A stretch of DNA of 62,000 nt from the NCBI GenBank assembly GCA_037447655.1, contig JBBHKE010001785.1:1-62000 (forward strand), written 5' to 3'. Position 1 is the stretch's first letter. Each line of letters begins with the position of its first letter. The position numbers and the translations under genes were made by a program. The stretch comes from Zygnema cylindricum (lineage: Eukaryota; Streptophyta; Zygnematophyceae; Zygnematales; Zygnemataceae). A model generated the notes under the pieces. That model saw only the letters and a list, made by a program, of their open reading frames with translations, was not told where the DNA came from and searched no databases. This document shows, one piece after another, positions 1 to 12,162 of the stretch.

Positions 1-1472
1 CCGTGAATGAAAACAAAGGTGTTTGACCTTTACAAATTTGTTTTTGTGCCAGCAAGTGACAAGTAAGAAAACAATAGCGTGTACTTCACCTCTTGCAAGA
101 ATGTTCACATTAGTGTAACGCATGTGTGGATAACTTACAACTTTTTTTTCAATTAATACTTTAACTAAAATCGACCCTCAAGTTTATTTCAGTAAATGTT
201 TGAAATCGAGCTTGCATGACGTGGTAGTGCGGCGAAAAGCAATTACGCCAACATGGAGTACATTATAAGTTTTAATATGACATAAAATGTGAAATGGTTT
301 TCACACATTTTCCGTACAGTGAAAGATTTTCTTGTTGTTGGTTCAATTTTGGAGGAAATTGACAAAAATAACCTTACCTCAACACATGGGCACGCATTTT
401 TAAGTTGTATGCCTTTTTGTTAGAACAAAAAGGGTTTACTCTCATTTCATGAATCATTATCACCCCTTTGACCACCTTTAACACCCGAGGCCCAAAATGA
501 AGTTATTGCGTCTATCCCCTAATCATCGAAAGTCACTTTTGAGTGGAACAACATATTGTCGATAATGTAATCATTACCAATTTCAAAAACTTGTTTCAGG
601 CTCTCTTAAAAGTTAAAACGCGTAATTATCTTCGCTATTTGGGGCTAAAAGCTTGAGCTTTGCTAATTAGTATACCAAGTTATCCCTCATTTCAAATGTT
701 TTCTCATTCACTTTCTTTGCCATTTGCTTATATATTGGCTTTTCACAACATTTTAATTTCGGGTAAACAACTGTGGTCAACCTATACGTGAGGAAGGAGT
801 CCATTTGGGTTGTAGCTCACACAACAAGGATTGTACAAAATTTCACGGCATGTCATGAGATAAAATCCTTGTTATGGGATAAAATCCATGTTTTGGGTAA
901 CTGGTAGGATAAATAGTTAAGCAAACAATGTCATATATTGCACGCCCACATTTTCTTAAGAGGGTACACATTGCCCTCGTGGGATCTTTTGTATTTCCGT
1001 TGGACAAAGAGAATATCGGGTAATGTAGTTCCCAATGACCCTACAAGATCCCATGTTTCCTCAATAACCACATTCCATAATAGTGTTGCAGCTCGAGATG
1101 TATGAACCTCTAAAGAGCGTGACTACGCACACCGAGACTAGACTGATAGCTTAATACCACTTGTATTTAAGTTTGTTCGGACCTTAAACTTATGTTTCAA
1201 CAACCTGTTATGTGATTGCACTTGATGTTGTTTTCAAGTTGGAAGATCTGGTGAATTTTATCCAACTCTCGTGTCAATTTCTATCCCCAACGTAAGCATG
1301 TCACCCTTAAACATTCCAACACTGTGGCGAATGATGATCAAGAGCTAAAAGACTTACCTTCTAACTATGTTACACGTATAAAAAATATTCCTACGTCCAA
1401 CCTCAAATCTAGCAAACCTTAGGCTTCTATTTAGTGACCTCTTTTCCTTTTGCAACCAATGTACTGAGTAAA
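1..1472. other. Intergenic, no feature seen
   Basis: AT-rich DNA without a convincing reading frame, RNA gene or repeat that I can recognise. It ends at the target-site duplication of the Copia element. Confidence 0.5.
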
Positions 1473-1477
1473 TTTAA

Positions 1478-2511
1478 TGTAGAAATTAAAAGCTATTTGA
1501 GTATTTTCTAGGTTGTGTAAAATGCAAAAAAGAAGCACATGCAGTTTACCTCTAACTCCTCTCTCCAGCTCCCACACTTGTCGCAGTCACTGAAAGTTGG
1601 AGAGGGAGATAGAGCCATGGCCACCTATGCTATCCAGATGGGGACATACTTTAGATTGGTAGATTTACCAAAATAGAACTTGACGGACCCAGGATTTGAA
1701 CCTGGTACCTACCGTTCGTCAAAGTTGCTTGTAGCTGGTAGCCTTCACAAATTATACTAGAATCAAAGTTGTACGATATAGGGTTTGATCAATAAAAAAA
1801 TTTGTGCAAGTAGGTTATTTCATTTAACGGGATATTTGGACATATAAGCAGTTTGTAATGTACGGCGTACGAAATATGCGAATCCGATACCGCGCAATTT
1901 GTTTCGAAGGCGAAACAAAAATCGCGCAAGTATTTATGACGACTACGATTGAAATGCGTTTTAATCGGACGGCCGCGAAGCATGCCGAGATCGTGGAATA
2001 GTTTTTCTGCGGTTTGCGGTCAACGTCAAATCGAATGACACGTGGCACAAGCATATTGGAAAACGACATCTCCAAGGATTCGATGATCGAATCAAAAAAA
2101 GACATGTGTCGACTTATTGGCCATGTCGTACAATGGCCGTATAGAAAGTACACCGGCACCTGTACCTTTTTGTACGATAGAGTATTATGATGGGTGTCGT
2201 ACTTTAGTAGATAGAGTTTTAGAGAAAGATAGGACTTCGAAAAATTTCATATATAGGACCCTCTCTCCCAGAGAGCTTCTATACAAAAGGTTAACTTTGA
2301 CCCTTTATAACTTACAGCTCAGGGGAGCAAATTAAGAGATTATTTTTGCTTTCGACTCAAGGGAGTCTTGCCTTTACGAGGTGAAGGTGGTCAGAGTCTT
2401 TTTTTCCCAGAGTGGTAGTTATGCTTGCCGAATCACACAGGGGTTAGGGTTATTCTAGAGGCTTTGTGTGAGCTGCCTACTCTGAGGACCTATGGAGGTC
2501 TCAGAGTTACA
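1478..2511 (+). repeat. 5' LTR of the Copia element
   Basis: Direct repeat of 6865-7897, about 1034 bp. It carries a tRNA-like block in antisense around 1681-1768, with a B-box-like sequence (complement of GGATTTGAACC) at 1692-1702. The boundary is fixed by the TTTAA target duplication and the TG...CA ends. Confidence 0.93.
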
Positions 2512-2728
2512 AGTTATGGGCCCACATCTAGGGTGCCCATATTCAATGGAGTTTGCTTTATATACTGGGAAAGTATGATGACAGGAGCTCTATGCGAGAA
2601 GCGTTTCTGGGGAATAGTGAGTGGACGGGTGAGGCGTCCATCAACTCGGGATACCTCCAGGGTTTACAGGAGGCAGATTCACTAGAGATGGAGATCCATC
2701 TTCAACGGAGGAGACAAAGGAAAGGGAG

Positions 2729-3697
2729 GTGGTGGACAAAGGAAAGGAGAAGGAGACAATCACACAAATAACAACCTATTCGGTATTCATGTCACCCATT
2801 CCGAGGAACAAGGAGAATGATATCGATACCTGGAACTACAATAATATGGCAGCTAAACACTTTATCCTGTGCCATCTTACTCAAGGGCTTGTATCTCCCC
2901 ATTTGCAAGTAGAGAGGGCATCCGATCTTTGGGTGGCTCTCATAGAGATGTACCGAAGTGGTACGATTCAGCAACAACAGTTGGCTAATCAAAAAATTAA
3001 GGAGTATGTATACGAAAGGGGGAAGATGTTGGACTTTTGCAATGAGCTTGCTACACTTTTCATGGAACTAGAGAGTGTTGGAAAAGTATTTAGTGAAAAG
3101 GAAAAGGTTAACTGTTTAATGATGAAGTTACCCGATGAGTTCGAGAACATGGTCAACCGTGTGCAGGACTTGCCGGACTCATGGTGGATATGGAACTTAG
3201 TGGTAGGGATGATTCTTGTTCGATAGAATACGATTGAGATCCGAAGGGAAGGAAAGAGTGGGCAAGCTTTGGTAGCTGGGACCGATTGGAAGAACAATGA
3301 TTCTAGGAAACAGGTTGGAAATTATCAAGGGGAGGGGCAAAAAAATCAGACCAAGGAGTTTGGACCTAGGACTCCCAAGGGTTTGTGCCACTTTTGTAAG
3401 AAAACCGAGCACTATATGGCTGAATGCACTAAGTTGAGCGAGCTGCGGTTAAAAGAGGGGCAGACCGGTGGACCCCTGAGAGGAAAAAAAAAGGCCCTTG
3501 TGGCACAGGTACATGAGGCGGAACCCGGGGACGATGACTATGAACTCCTATTAGATGAGGAGTTGGAAGCAAAAAACGAGGTCGAAATTCCACGAAAGCA
3601 GAAATGTGTTTTTGGTGGATTGAAAGGTGAAGCAGGTTGGATTGTAAACTCAGGTGCATCCATGCACATGTGTAAAGATAAACACCTGTTCACTTAG
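2729..3697 (+). pseudogene. Copia gag and protease region, broken
   Basis: Encodes the nucleocapsid and start of the protease of the retroelement. 2729-3226 resembles the UBN2-type Copia gag (helical region with the conserved W-L-Y pattern). After a frame break, 3269-3697 carries a CCHC zinc knuckle (C-X2-C-X4-H-X4-C, near 3388-3430), then a basic linker, then the protease active-site region. The normal protease motif is Asp-Ser-Gly; here the residue is Asn (WIVNSGAS, near 3639-3662), which would abolish aspartic protease activity. The frame ends in a stop at about 3695. The true gag start could not be placed. Old retroelement remnant; described only, not reconstructed. Confidence 0.85.
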
Positions 3698-3817
3698 ATA
3701 TAAAAGATTCCTACTGTAGAGATAGAGTACGGGGATGGGAGGATAGTCACTACTACTCTTGTAGGATCAGTAGATCTAAAAGCGTTAGTAGAAGCGTAGA
3801 CATCTATAGTTACATTT

Positions 3818-6800
3818 TTGGATTTATTGTTTATTCAGGAGCTAAACAAAAACTTCATCTCTTCGTCTGTATTAGATGATAAGGGCTTTGATACTAGCAC
3901 TAGGAAAGGAGTCTTTACTGCTTGTTTTGAGGAGGAAGTTTATATTACTGCTGATAAAGGTAGCCAAGGGATGTTTAGGCTGATTTTAAGCAATGAAAAG
4001 AAGAAACTTAATTATGCTGGTGTTCATGATATAATGTTGTGGCATAAGAGGCTTGGGCATGTGAATCTAGAAAAGTCAAGAGAGACGAAAAAGATGGGAA
4101 TAGTGGAAGGAATTCAGTTCGGTGAGAGTGAGAATTTAAGTGATTGTAGTGGATGTGCTCAAGGTAAAGCCACAGGTTACCCTTCCCAAAAACTGCACCT
4201 ATAAAGGAGAAAAGATTCTAGATTTAATACACATAGATATTTGGGGGCCAGCCAAATTGCCATCAACCGGGGGGAAAAGATTTATGATGACTATCACCGA
4301 TGATTTGTCTCGGTATTCTAGGGTGTATTTTTTGTAAAATAAGTCAGAAGCTCAGGAATGTTTTGAACAATATAAAGCATGGAGTGAAAAACTTCATGAA
4401 ACCTCAATCAAGAGAGTAAGGAGTGACAATGGTGGAGAGTATACCTCTAACCAGTTTGAGAATATTATGAGAGAAGATGGATTGGAGTGCAACACTAAAA
4501 GACAGTTCCTGAAAATCTAAAGCAGAATGGTGTAGCTAAAAGATTAAATAGAACACTGAGTGATAGTGCTAAGAGTACGCTGTCAGATAAGAAGATACGA
4601 AAGAAGTTTTGGGCCGAAGCAATAAACTTTGGAAATTTTCTCAAGAATAGAGTTCTTACTTCAGCAGTAAAAGGCCAAACACCCTATGAGAGATGGACAG
4701 GCCAAAAACCAAATATTTCACACTTACAGGTTTTATTTCACACTTAAAGGTTTTCGGTAGTCAAGTATTCAGTTTAGACACAGATCGGTCAAACTGGAAG
4801 CTAGATCCAAAAGGAAAACCACGATATCTACTAGGATATGATGAAGATGTAAAATGATATAGAGTCTATGATCTCAAAAGAGAGGATATTATCCTACTGA
4901 AGCATATAGTGGTCATGGATGAAGGAAAATCTATAGATCCCTTTAAGCATACAAAGACAGTCAGAATCAGATTTGAGTCAGAATATTTTGATGACTTTGA
5001 GCTTCATAACTATCCAGGATTTTAAGAAGATGATATTCTTATAGGCACAAATCAAATCGATAAGGACCCAAATGTGAAACCCTTAGTATTAACTCCAACC
5101 GAAGCGGAAGACGTGGTGGAAATCGATCCGGAAACAAGAGATAGGGGAGAAGTAGAAACTGTTCGGAAGAATATAAGAGAGCCATCTATTTCGGCAACGG
5201 AGTTTGAGGGAGGAGGCAAGTCAACAATAAGGTAACCAAATTGTCTCACCCCGTTGAACCTCAAATTTACAATGAGGCAATGACTTGTCTTGAGAGAAAT
5301 CGGTGGAAGACAGTCATTATTGAGGAGATGGCCTCAATTATGGCTGCCGATACATGGGAATTGGTGGATTGTCCTCCTGACATTAAGCCAACTGGGTGTA
5401 AGTGGGTATTTAAGTTGAAACTCAACCCGGATAACACCATTGAGCGCTACAAGGCTCGGTTAGTGGCGAAGGGATTTACCCAAAAAGAGTGAATTAACTA
5501 CGAGGAGACTTTTACTCCAGTCGTCAGGTTTCTTTCGGTTCGGATTCTTCTGAGTATGGCGGCAACAGAAGACATGGAAGTGCATCAGATAGACATCAAG
5601 ACGACTTTCGTACATAGAGAGTTGGAAAAGGAAATTTTTATGCGACAGCCTGAAGGATTTGTGGAGCAAGGGGAGGAAAGCAAGGTATGCCGATTGATCA
5701 AATCCTTGTATGGGCAGAAACAGGCGCTCGACAATGGAACAAGAAGCTCAATGAGTTTCTTACAAGTTTGGGATATATTTGGATCAGCTCAGATCACTCA
5801 ATTTATTTGTTTGAGGATGAGGAAGGAATTATTTTTATTGCAATTTATGTTGATGATTTGCTTGTTTTAAGTAAATCTATGGATAAAATAAATAAGTTGA
5901 AAAATAATCTAAAAAGAAGATTTGAGATGAAGGATATGGGAGAAGCAAGGTATATTTTGGTAATTCAGGTAGAGAGAGACAAATATAGGAAAACAATAAG
6001 ATTAACTCAAAAGGAGGCCATTGGAAATATGTTAGAAAAATTCCAAATGAACAAGGCTAATAGGTGTACCACTCCTATGGAATAAAAAAAGGGAAGTGCG
6101 GGGAGTGTGGAAGATGGAGTTATAATCCTAGATAATGAGGTAGGCCCGGAAGAGAAAAAATTTATGCAGACCATCCCTTATAGACAAGTAATGGGCAGCC
6201 TAATATATTTCATGAATTGTACACGTCCGGACATAGCCGCAGTTGTATGAGTACTAAGTAAAAGTCTGAATGCTACCACTAAGAAAGATTGGGAGGCAGC
6301 TAAGAGATTCCTTAAATATCTTATAGGAATTAGGGATCTATGGTTGCATTTAGGTGGGAACAATACGGACATCACCACTTGGAGTGATGCCAGCTATGGG
6401 GATACTCGTATGAGGAGATGCACATCTCGATATGTATTGTATGTGGGCAATGGAGCTTGCTCTTGGAGCAGCAAGCAGCAAAAGCAGCAAAAGGTCATTG
6501 CCCAATCCACCATGGAAGCTGAGTACATGGCTTCTTGCTCTGCTGTAAAAGAACTAATGTGGGTCAAATCTTTGCTTGGTGAGCTTAGTCATCTTAAGAG
6601 TGGTGTCCAAAAAGTGTTTTGTGATAATCAGGCTGCCATTGCCATTTCTGCCAATCCTAAACATCACTTTAAAGCCAAACACATGGACATTAGACTTAGC
6701 TTTGTTAAAGAGAAAGTAGAAAACAAAAGAATCAGTTTGGAGTATAAACCAGATAGTGAAATAGTAGCAGATATGATGACCAAACCTGTGCCTTCTCCTA

Positions 6801-6847
6801 AACTAATTTTTCTGCCGATAAAAGTGTGGTCTCAAAATAAAGAGTGA
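3818..6847 (+). pseudogene. Copia integrase, reverse transcriptase and RNase H, broken
   Basis: In order: the GAG-pre-integrase H-H-C-C zinc region (HKRLGHVN ... CSGCAQGK, about 4040-4170); integrase core with DIWGP and SDNGGEY signatures (about 4230-4445); reverse transcriptase from about 5260, including KWVFKLK, KARLVAKGF and the catalytic YVDDLLVL (about 5845-5870); and RNase H with DASY, TMEAEYMA and CDNQAAIAI (about 6375-6670). At least four in-frame stops (for example near 4336 and 5490) and several frameshifts interrupt it. A 21-bp tandem slip duplication (TTTCACACTTA repeated) sits at about 4718-4750. A relic, not a functional polyprotein. Confidence 0.93.
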
Positions 6848-6864
6848 CTAGAAAATAATGGGAG

Positions 6865-7897
6865 TGTAGAAATTAAAGGCTATTTTAGTGTTTTCTAGGT
6901 TGTGTGAAATGCAAAAAAGAAGCACAGGCAATTTGCCTCTAACTCCTCTCTCTAGCCCCCACACTTGTCGCAGGCACTGAAAGTTGGAGAGGGAGATAGA
7001 GCCATGGCCCCCTATGCTATCTAGACGGGGATAGACTTTAGATTGGTAGATTTACCAAAATAGAACTTGACGGACTCAGGATTTGAACCTGGTACCTACC
7101 GTCCGTCAAAACTGCATGTAGCCGGTAGCCTTAACCAAGTAGACTAGAATCAAAGTTATACGATATAGGGTTTGATAAATAAAAAAATATGTACACGTAG
7201 GTTATTTCATTTAACGGGATACTTGGACATAGTGCAGTTTGTAATATACCACGTACGGAATATTCAAAACGGATACCGCGTAATTTGTTTTGAAGGCGAA
7301 ACAAATATCGCGCAATTATTTATAACAACTACGATTTAAATGAGTTTTAATCAGACGGCCGCGAAGCATGCCGATATCGTGGAATAGTTTTTCGGCGGTT
7401 TGCGGCCAACGTCAAATCGAATGACGCGTGGCAAAATCATATTGGAATACAGCATCTCCAAGGATTCTATGATCGAATCAAAAAATGACATATGTCGACT
7501 TATTGGCCATGTCGTACAATGGTCGTACAGAAAGTACAACGACACATGTACCTTTTTGTACGATAATGTATTATGATTGGTGCCGTACTTTAGTAGACAG
7601 AGTTTTAGAGAGAGATAGGACTTAGAAAAATTTCATATATAGGACCCTCTCTCCCAGAAAGCTTCTGTACAAAAGGTAAACTTTGACCCTTTATAACTTA
7701 CTGCCCGAGGAGCAAATTCAAAGATTCTTTTTGCTATCGACTCAGGGGAGTCTTGCCTTCACAGAGGCGAAGGTGGTCAAAGTTTTTGTTTGCCAGAGTG
7801 GTATTTATTCTTGCTGAAACACAAAGGGGCAAGGGTTATTCTAGAGGCTTCGTGTGAGCTGCCTACTATGAGGACCTATGGAGGTCTCACAGTTACA
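6865..7897 (+). repeat. 3' LTR of the Copia element
   Basis: Second copy of the LTR, about 1033 bp, with TG...CA ends followed by the target duplication TTTAA at 7898-7902. It shares the whole length of the 5' LTR with scattered substitutions and small indels. Confidence 0.93.
7066..7157 (-). other. tRNA-like block with A and B box inside the LTR
   Basis: Read on the minus strand, 7146-7135 gives TAGTCTACTTGG, a good Pol III A-box match, and 7089-7079 gives GGTTCAAATCC, a good B-box match, at a tRNA-like spacing. The 3' part can fold through an 8-bp stem (TGACGGAC with GTCCGTCA). The same block is in the 5' LTR (about 1675-1770) and, weaker, in the solo LTR (about 9555-9580). It is not a functional tRNA gene as far as I can fold it. 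Confidence 0.55.
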
Positions 7898-7902
7898 TTT
7901 AA

Positions 7903-8376
7903 TGCTCATACATTTAATTGTTTTTTTTCTGTTTTTATAGTTTCACTTTTAGGGTTTCAACGTTGTTTAACATTTTTATTGGTTTTAGTAGTTAAGGATT
8001 TTTGTCTCTTTCCTCTAATGGTTGTTAACAATTTAGTTTTAATCATGTTTTGTAATTTGATGGTTTAACCATCGATTTTTTGACAATATAATATTATTCT
8101 CTTGCTATCTTTTGTCATTTGAGCGTTTTTAGGGCATTGAAGAATTTGAACGCCTTTAATTCGTTTGCAAATGTCAATCTCTGTTTCAAATCGAGCCGTT
8201 CGGTTTGGCTAATACTGAACCGAGCTGACGCTCGCCGAGTGCAACTTAAAGTAATTATCGTATTTCCGTACTTTCGTACACTGGCTCAAACAAATTGTGA
8301 CCGAAGCTCCCAGTTGATTTCGGTATTCTTGATCGCACGAAAGAAATCCAGACGGTTTAGGGTGCGTCTCCATGTA
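7903..8376. other. Intergenic, no feature seen
   Basis: T-rich sequence followed by unremarkable DNA. No supported gene. Confidence 0.4.
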
Positions 8377-8790
8377 TTTAGCGCGGATCCGGCGGACCCA
8401 AATTTTAGATGTCCCTATGTGTAACAACGAAACTGTTACTTAAGGGTGTGACGATTATATACGTTGACAATGCCCGTGACGGCTGTTAAAATCAACAATT
8501 TGTGATGACGCACGTTATTTTTTGTAATTGCTTGTGACGTCGCATGACTTTTCGTGACATTTTAGACGTACCGCCATCCAGTCTGTGCGGTTTCATGGTT
8601 GAAAAAATGCACTTTGCCTTTGCGTCGCTTGTCCACTCGACGTGAAATGGCATCAAAATCTTAAAACCCTTGGCGTAATAAAATCCGTACGAGGCGCAAA
8701 CAGACAAAACGAAACAAATTGTGTACTTTGTTTCGGCGTACTTGAACGCAAACGGACAAATCATAGCGGATCGTGCACTTTTTGTCGTCG
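8377..8790 (+). mobile_element. Internal fragment of a Harbinger-like (TAA-target) element
   Basis: Closely similar over about 400 bp to 39010-39425, the interior of the complete element at 38964-39740; shared landmarks include GATGTCCCTATGTGTAA-type sequence and GAACGCAAACGGACAAA. Both terminal repeats are missing, so this is a truncated copy. Confidence 0.7.
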
Positions 8791-8837
8791 CTTGCTTTTT
8801 TTTAATTTTTTTTTTTTTGTTTACACGCGCGAATTCG

Positions 8838-9725
8838 TGTTACTGAAATTCTGTGGTCTCCATTGACCCACAGAATGAGCAGCCTATGTAAAGCCTCTAG
8901 GATAATATTTGCCCCTTCCACTTTCCCACTGAATAAGTGCCGCCCAGGCACAACTATTTTGACCACCCTCACCCCTGTGAGGACAAGACTCCCTTGAGTC
9001 AAACGCAAAAAGAATCACTGAATTTCCTCCCCTGAGCAGTAAGTTATGGTTTGTCAAAGATGACCTTTATAGTTACAAGCTCTCTTCGAGAGAGGTACCT
9101 AAATTTCACTAAGTCTTGGTCTGCCTACTCACGACTACCTACTACTAAACCCTAGTCCAATAGGAATACTATATAGTACAAGAAGGTACAATAGGAGATG
9201 TACTTATTGTACGGCCATTGGACGACATGGTCTACAAAGTGACACTTGTCAAATCGGGAGCCATGGTTCCTCCTTCCATCTTCTCTTGTATTAAATAATG
9301 TGGCGCCACGTGGCACCGTGTGATGCTATCTCCAAATGAGGCCAAAAGCTCACTTCGCGTGGCGGCTACAATGCCGGCCGTCCTATGAAAACATATTTTA
9401 CACGGTTCAGATTCGCGTTATGCATTAATTGCTCCATTTTGTTAATCTGATGTTAATTTGCTGTTGTGTTAATGTTTATATATCTTTGAAACCCGTCACG
9501 CGTATCGTTTCGATAAAGCCCTAGTGGATAATAACGTATGCATACAAGTTCACAGACCCAGGTTCAAATCTAGACTTAGGCAACATTTTAGTAAAATATC
9601 CTCTACTTCAAAATCTGCCACTTTATAATTATGGCGGCAACCATGGCGTGCCTTTGATCCTCACTCTCTTTATTTAAAGTAAAACTAAAATAGAGAAGTG
9701 AACTATTAATTACCTCCTTTCAACA
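8838..9725 (-). repeat. Degenerate solo LTR related to the Copia LTR
   Basis: Reverse-complement similarity to the LTRs at 1478 and 6865: the inverted LTR end (GGTCTCCAT, AAGCCTCTAGGATAA), the GACTCCCTTGAGTC segment, the CGACATGG region and the tRNA-like CCCAGGTTCAAATC appear in the expected order. No internal region or second LTR accompanies it. The right boundary (CAACA at 9725) is an estimate and no clear target duplication survives. Confidence 0.7.
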
Positions 9726-10205
9726 CCCTTTTATAATTAATACTTTGAAGAAGTATTTTTGATTTTAGTGAAGATTCTCCGTACAACTTGTTAGGATTGC
9801 AATGTGGGATTTTGTCAATGATGGTTCGTTTTTAGTGAGTGTCAATTTGTCACGCGTCACGTCGCGCATTATATTTCGTTTCATTAGTACTTTTCAGTTT
9901 CGTTTGATTAAGTGTCAACGATTTGGTCTATTTAGTTTATGTCCGGGATTTCTAGTAGTTTCTGTTCGTGCATAGTACGTTTAGCAGTTTCGTTTCGTGT
10001 GATTACGTCATACTTTTAATATTGTACTTCTAGATGTTTCGTTTCGAGTATATTCAATTTTCGTTGTACTCTATTTTGCGTCCAAGTACATGTGACGCTT
10101 CTAAATTTAGACTTATAGATGTAATCTGGAGACTAAGTTTAAATGTTAGCTAGTGAGGGATTAGGTAAAAACTAAGGAGAAATTAAGGAGAAATTATTAT
10201 AGAAC
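9726..10205. other. Intergenic, no feature seen
   Basis: AT-rich sequence without a supported gene or recognised repeat, between the solo LTR and the next MITE. Confidence 0.4.
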
Positions 10206-10207
10206 TA

Positions 10208-10406
10208 CAGCGCGAATCGTTATTACCGGTATGAACTTTATATCGGCGCCCCAAATTTTTTACATTAATATCTTAAATAGAATAAAATACACTATTTAAG
10301 TTCGTGGACTATAATCTGCCACATTTCTTGGCACTAAATTAGAATGAATGACGCTAATTTTTTCTTTACACTAATAATTTATCAACGCTAATAATGATTC
10401 GCGGTG
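10208..10406. mobile_element. TA-target MITE, type A (199 bp)
   Basis: Ends CAGCGCGAATCG and CGATTCGCGGTG-like inverted repeats, flanked by TA at 10206-10207 and 10407-10408. Collinear with the copies at 35917-36115 and (inverted) 16619-16814. Its two halves match the two ends of the large element 43521-54189. Confidence 0.85.
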
Positions 10407-10539
10407 TAATGTATGAGAAATATTGGGAATTCTTCTTTTGAATTATGTAATGTCTCTATCTATGTTCATGAGAATTTAATGTATGTGAGTTGGTTGATAA
10501 TTTATTTAAGTTAAAATCGCTTCCGCGTTGTGTAATTTG

Positions 10540-11162
10540 TCAATTTTTTGCGCATTCCGATTGAGTCTCGATCCTTTCACAACTTTGAAGAGCGTCCAAA
10601 TGTGCAAAAAGGAAATCAGAACTTTGAAATGTGATGATTGTAGACGTAGGTACAACTTGTGACGGTTGAAGACGAGTATGAAACTTTTGAAATTGGTGAC
10701 GTCAATAAAAAATCGACAGCTGTAGACGTCTAGATTTTTTTGACATTGTAGATGTTTAGGGCTTTGTGACGTTGTGACATCATGCTCACAGGCAGGGAGA
10801 AAAATTGCGAGTAGTCTCCCTCATCCTAAAATTTTCACAGTCCATGTGGTACGTGCGTGGATCATTTGTCATTCGTTGTTTGGGTGATAATTTGACCAGA
10901 ATCACCTGGCGATGTGATGCGAGTTGATTTTTGATTAATTTTTTTGATGAGCTAGATTCTGTTGTACGACGATCGAAAAGAAGAAAACGCCAAAATGAGT
11001 TCGCAAGACCACAAACATGAAGTACATTCAAATGATCTAATTGACGTTCAACGTACAATGGTAAAAGAATTTATTTCGTACGGCAATTTTTTTTTCGTTG
11101 GGGACTTGACTTTGTGGGAAAACGATAGAAAAACTCGATAATTTAACACATGGGAACACACC
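10540..11162 (-). mobile_element. Truncated Harbinger-like element
   Basis: Inverted similarity to the interior of 39947-40830 (GACGTC-rich segments, the GTAGACGTC and TGTGACGTTGTGACATCA blocks, and the CACGCGxAxATG region). Its end at 11146-11162 (CACATGGGAACACACC) matches the family terminus; the other end is missing. Confidence 0.65.
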
Positions 11163-11434
11163 ATTAGTCGTTTTAGTTGAAGTTTGTCTTGGTAATAGGG
11201 TAAAAATTCCGTTGAAATATTGCTGTCTTTTATTGGAGTGTCCTCTTGTCTAACATCTTTTGCTTCCGCGTAATTTATGTCTTTTTTGGTGTCATACTCT
11301 TTATCGATCGTACGTTAAAACAATCTATTTTCCAACAGTAACTTTATTTGACACCATTTCGGCTGAAACAAGTAATGATATAAAAAGTACGGGTGACGTG
11401 GCAGTTATACAACGGAATAAAAACGTTTAAATAA

Positions 11435-12159
11435 GGGTAACCTTCCATCAGGCGTTCCTTGTAATCGTAGGAACACGTTTACTGACAGTAATATTTGTAA
11501 CACCCTTCTATCAGGTCGTGCCTGAATGAGCTGTTAGATTGCGATTGGTACCACGTAGGACCTATTGAGCCGCCCGAGAATAATCATCATTTCCAAAAGG
11601 ACAAAATCGCAGCTGCGTATGTGTACGGGCGGACGCCGATTTAAATATCTACTAGCGTCACGCTAATGTACAATCTGAACGTTCTTAAGGTTGTTGTGGT
11701 ATCAACGGCCACGAAAACCGTTGCAAAATTAAATTTTGTTCAAATGTCCAAGGATGTACCATTTGTACGTGAATCGATGTATCGCACATTTATGAAGGAG
11801 ACGTCACAGATGTCTTACAACCGAATTTTTTTTGTCGTCGAAGATACAACCAAGATTTTTTTGTCGTCGAACAGGCTGGCATTTATGTCACACGGTACAC
11901 TCCAATGACCACATGTAAGTTTATTGCTTCACGTCTGTCGTGGATCGACTCTGACTTTACATGTGGACCAAAACATAAAAAGCGTTTGCGTCGAAAATTG
12001 AAAATCGGACGGTGGTAGTTTTCTCCAAGAAGTCTCTAGAATCTCAACGAATTTTTAGTAAACATCTTTTGGTTAAAAAATAAAAAACAGTACGGCCTAG
12101 TACGGAACAGTACTTTCTCCAGTAAACAACCCCACTTTTCGCCTGATGGAAGGTTACCC
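11435..12159. mobile_element. Harbinger-like element, TAA target (725 bp)
   Basis: Terminal inverted repeats GGGTAACCTTCCATCAGGCG and its complement at the right end, flanked by TAA at 11432-11434 and 12160-12162. A 3-bp TAA/TTA duplication is the hallmark of PIF/Harbinger elements. No transposase inside, so non-autonomous. Confidence 0.85.
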
Positions 12160-12162
12160 TAA

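Larger units (their letters stand above)
1478..7897 (+). mobile_element. Ty1/Copia LTR retrotransposon, complete but decayed
   Basis: Two long direct repeats (1478-2511 and 6865-7897) begin TGTAGAAATT and end GTTACA, so they have the TG...CA ends of LTRs. The same 5-bp target duplication, TTTAA, flanks the element at 1473-1477 and 7898-7902. The internal order gag, protease, integrase, reverse transcriptase, RNase H defines Copia rather than Gypsy. A purine-rich tract (AAAATAATGGGAG) sits directly before the 3' LTR. I do not see the usual initiator-Met primer binding site after the 5' LTR. Many stops and frameshifts break the coding region and the LTRs differ at many sites, so the insertion is old and probably immobile. 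Confidence 0.95.

Noticed and set aside
1681-1768. A genuine tRNA gene
   Set aside because: B box and a partial stem are present, but no full cloverleaf and the sequence is repeated as part of the LTR.
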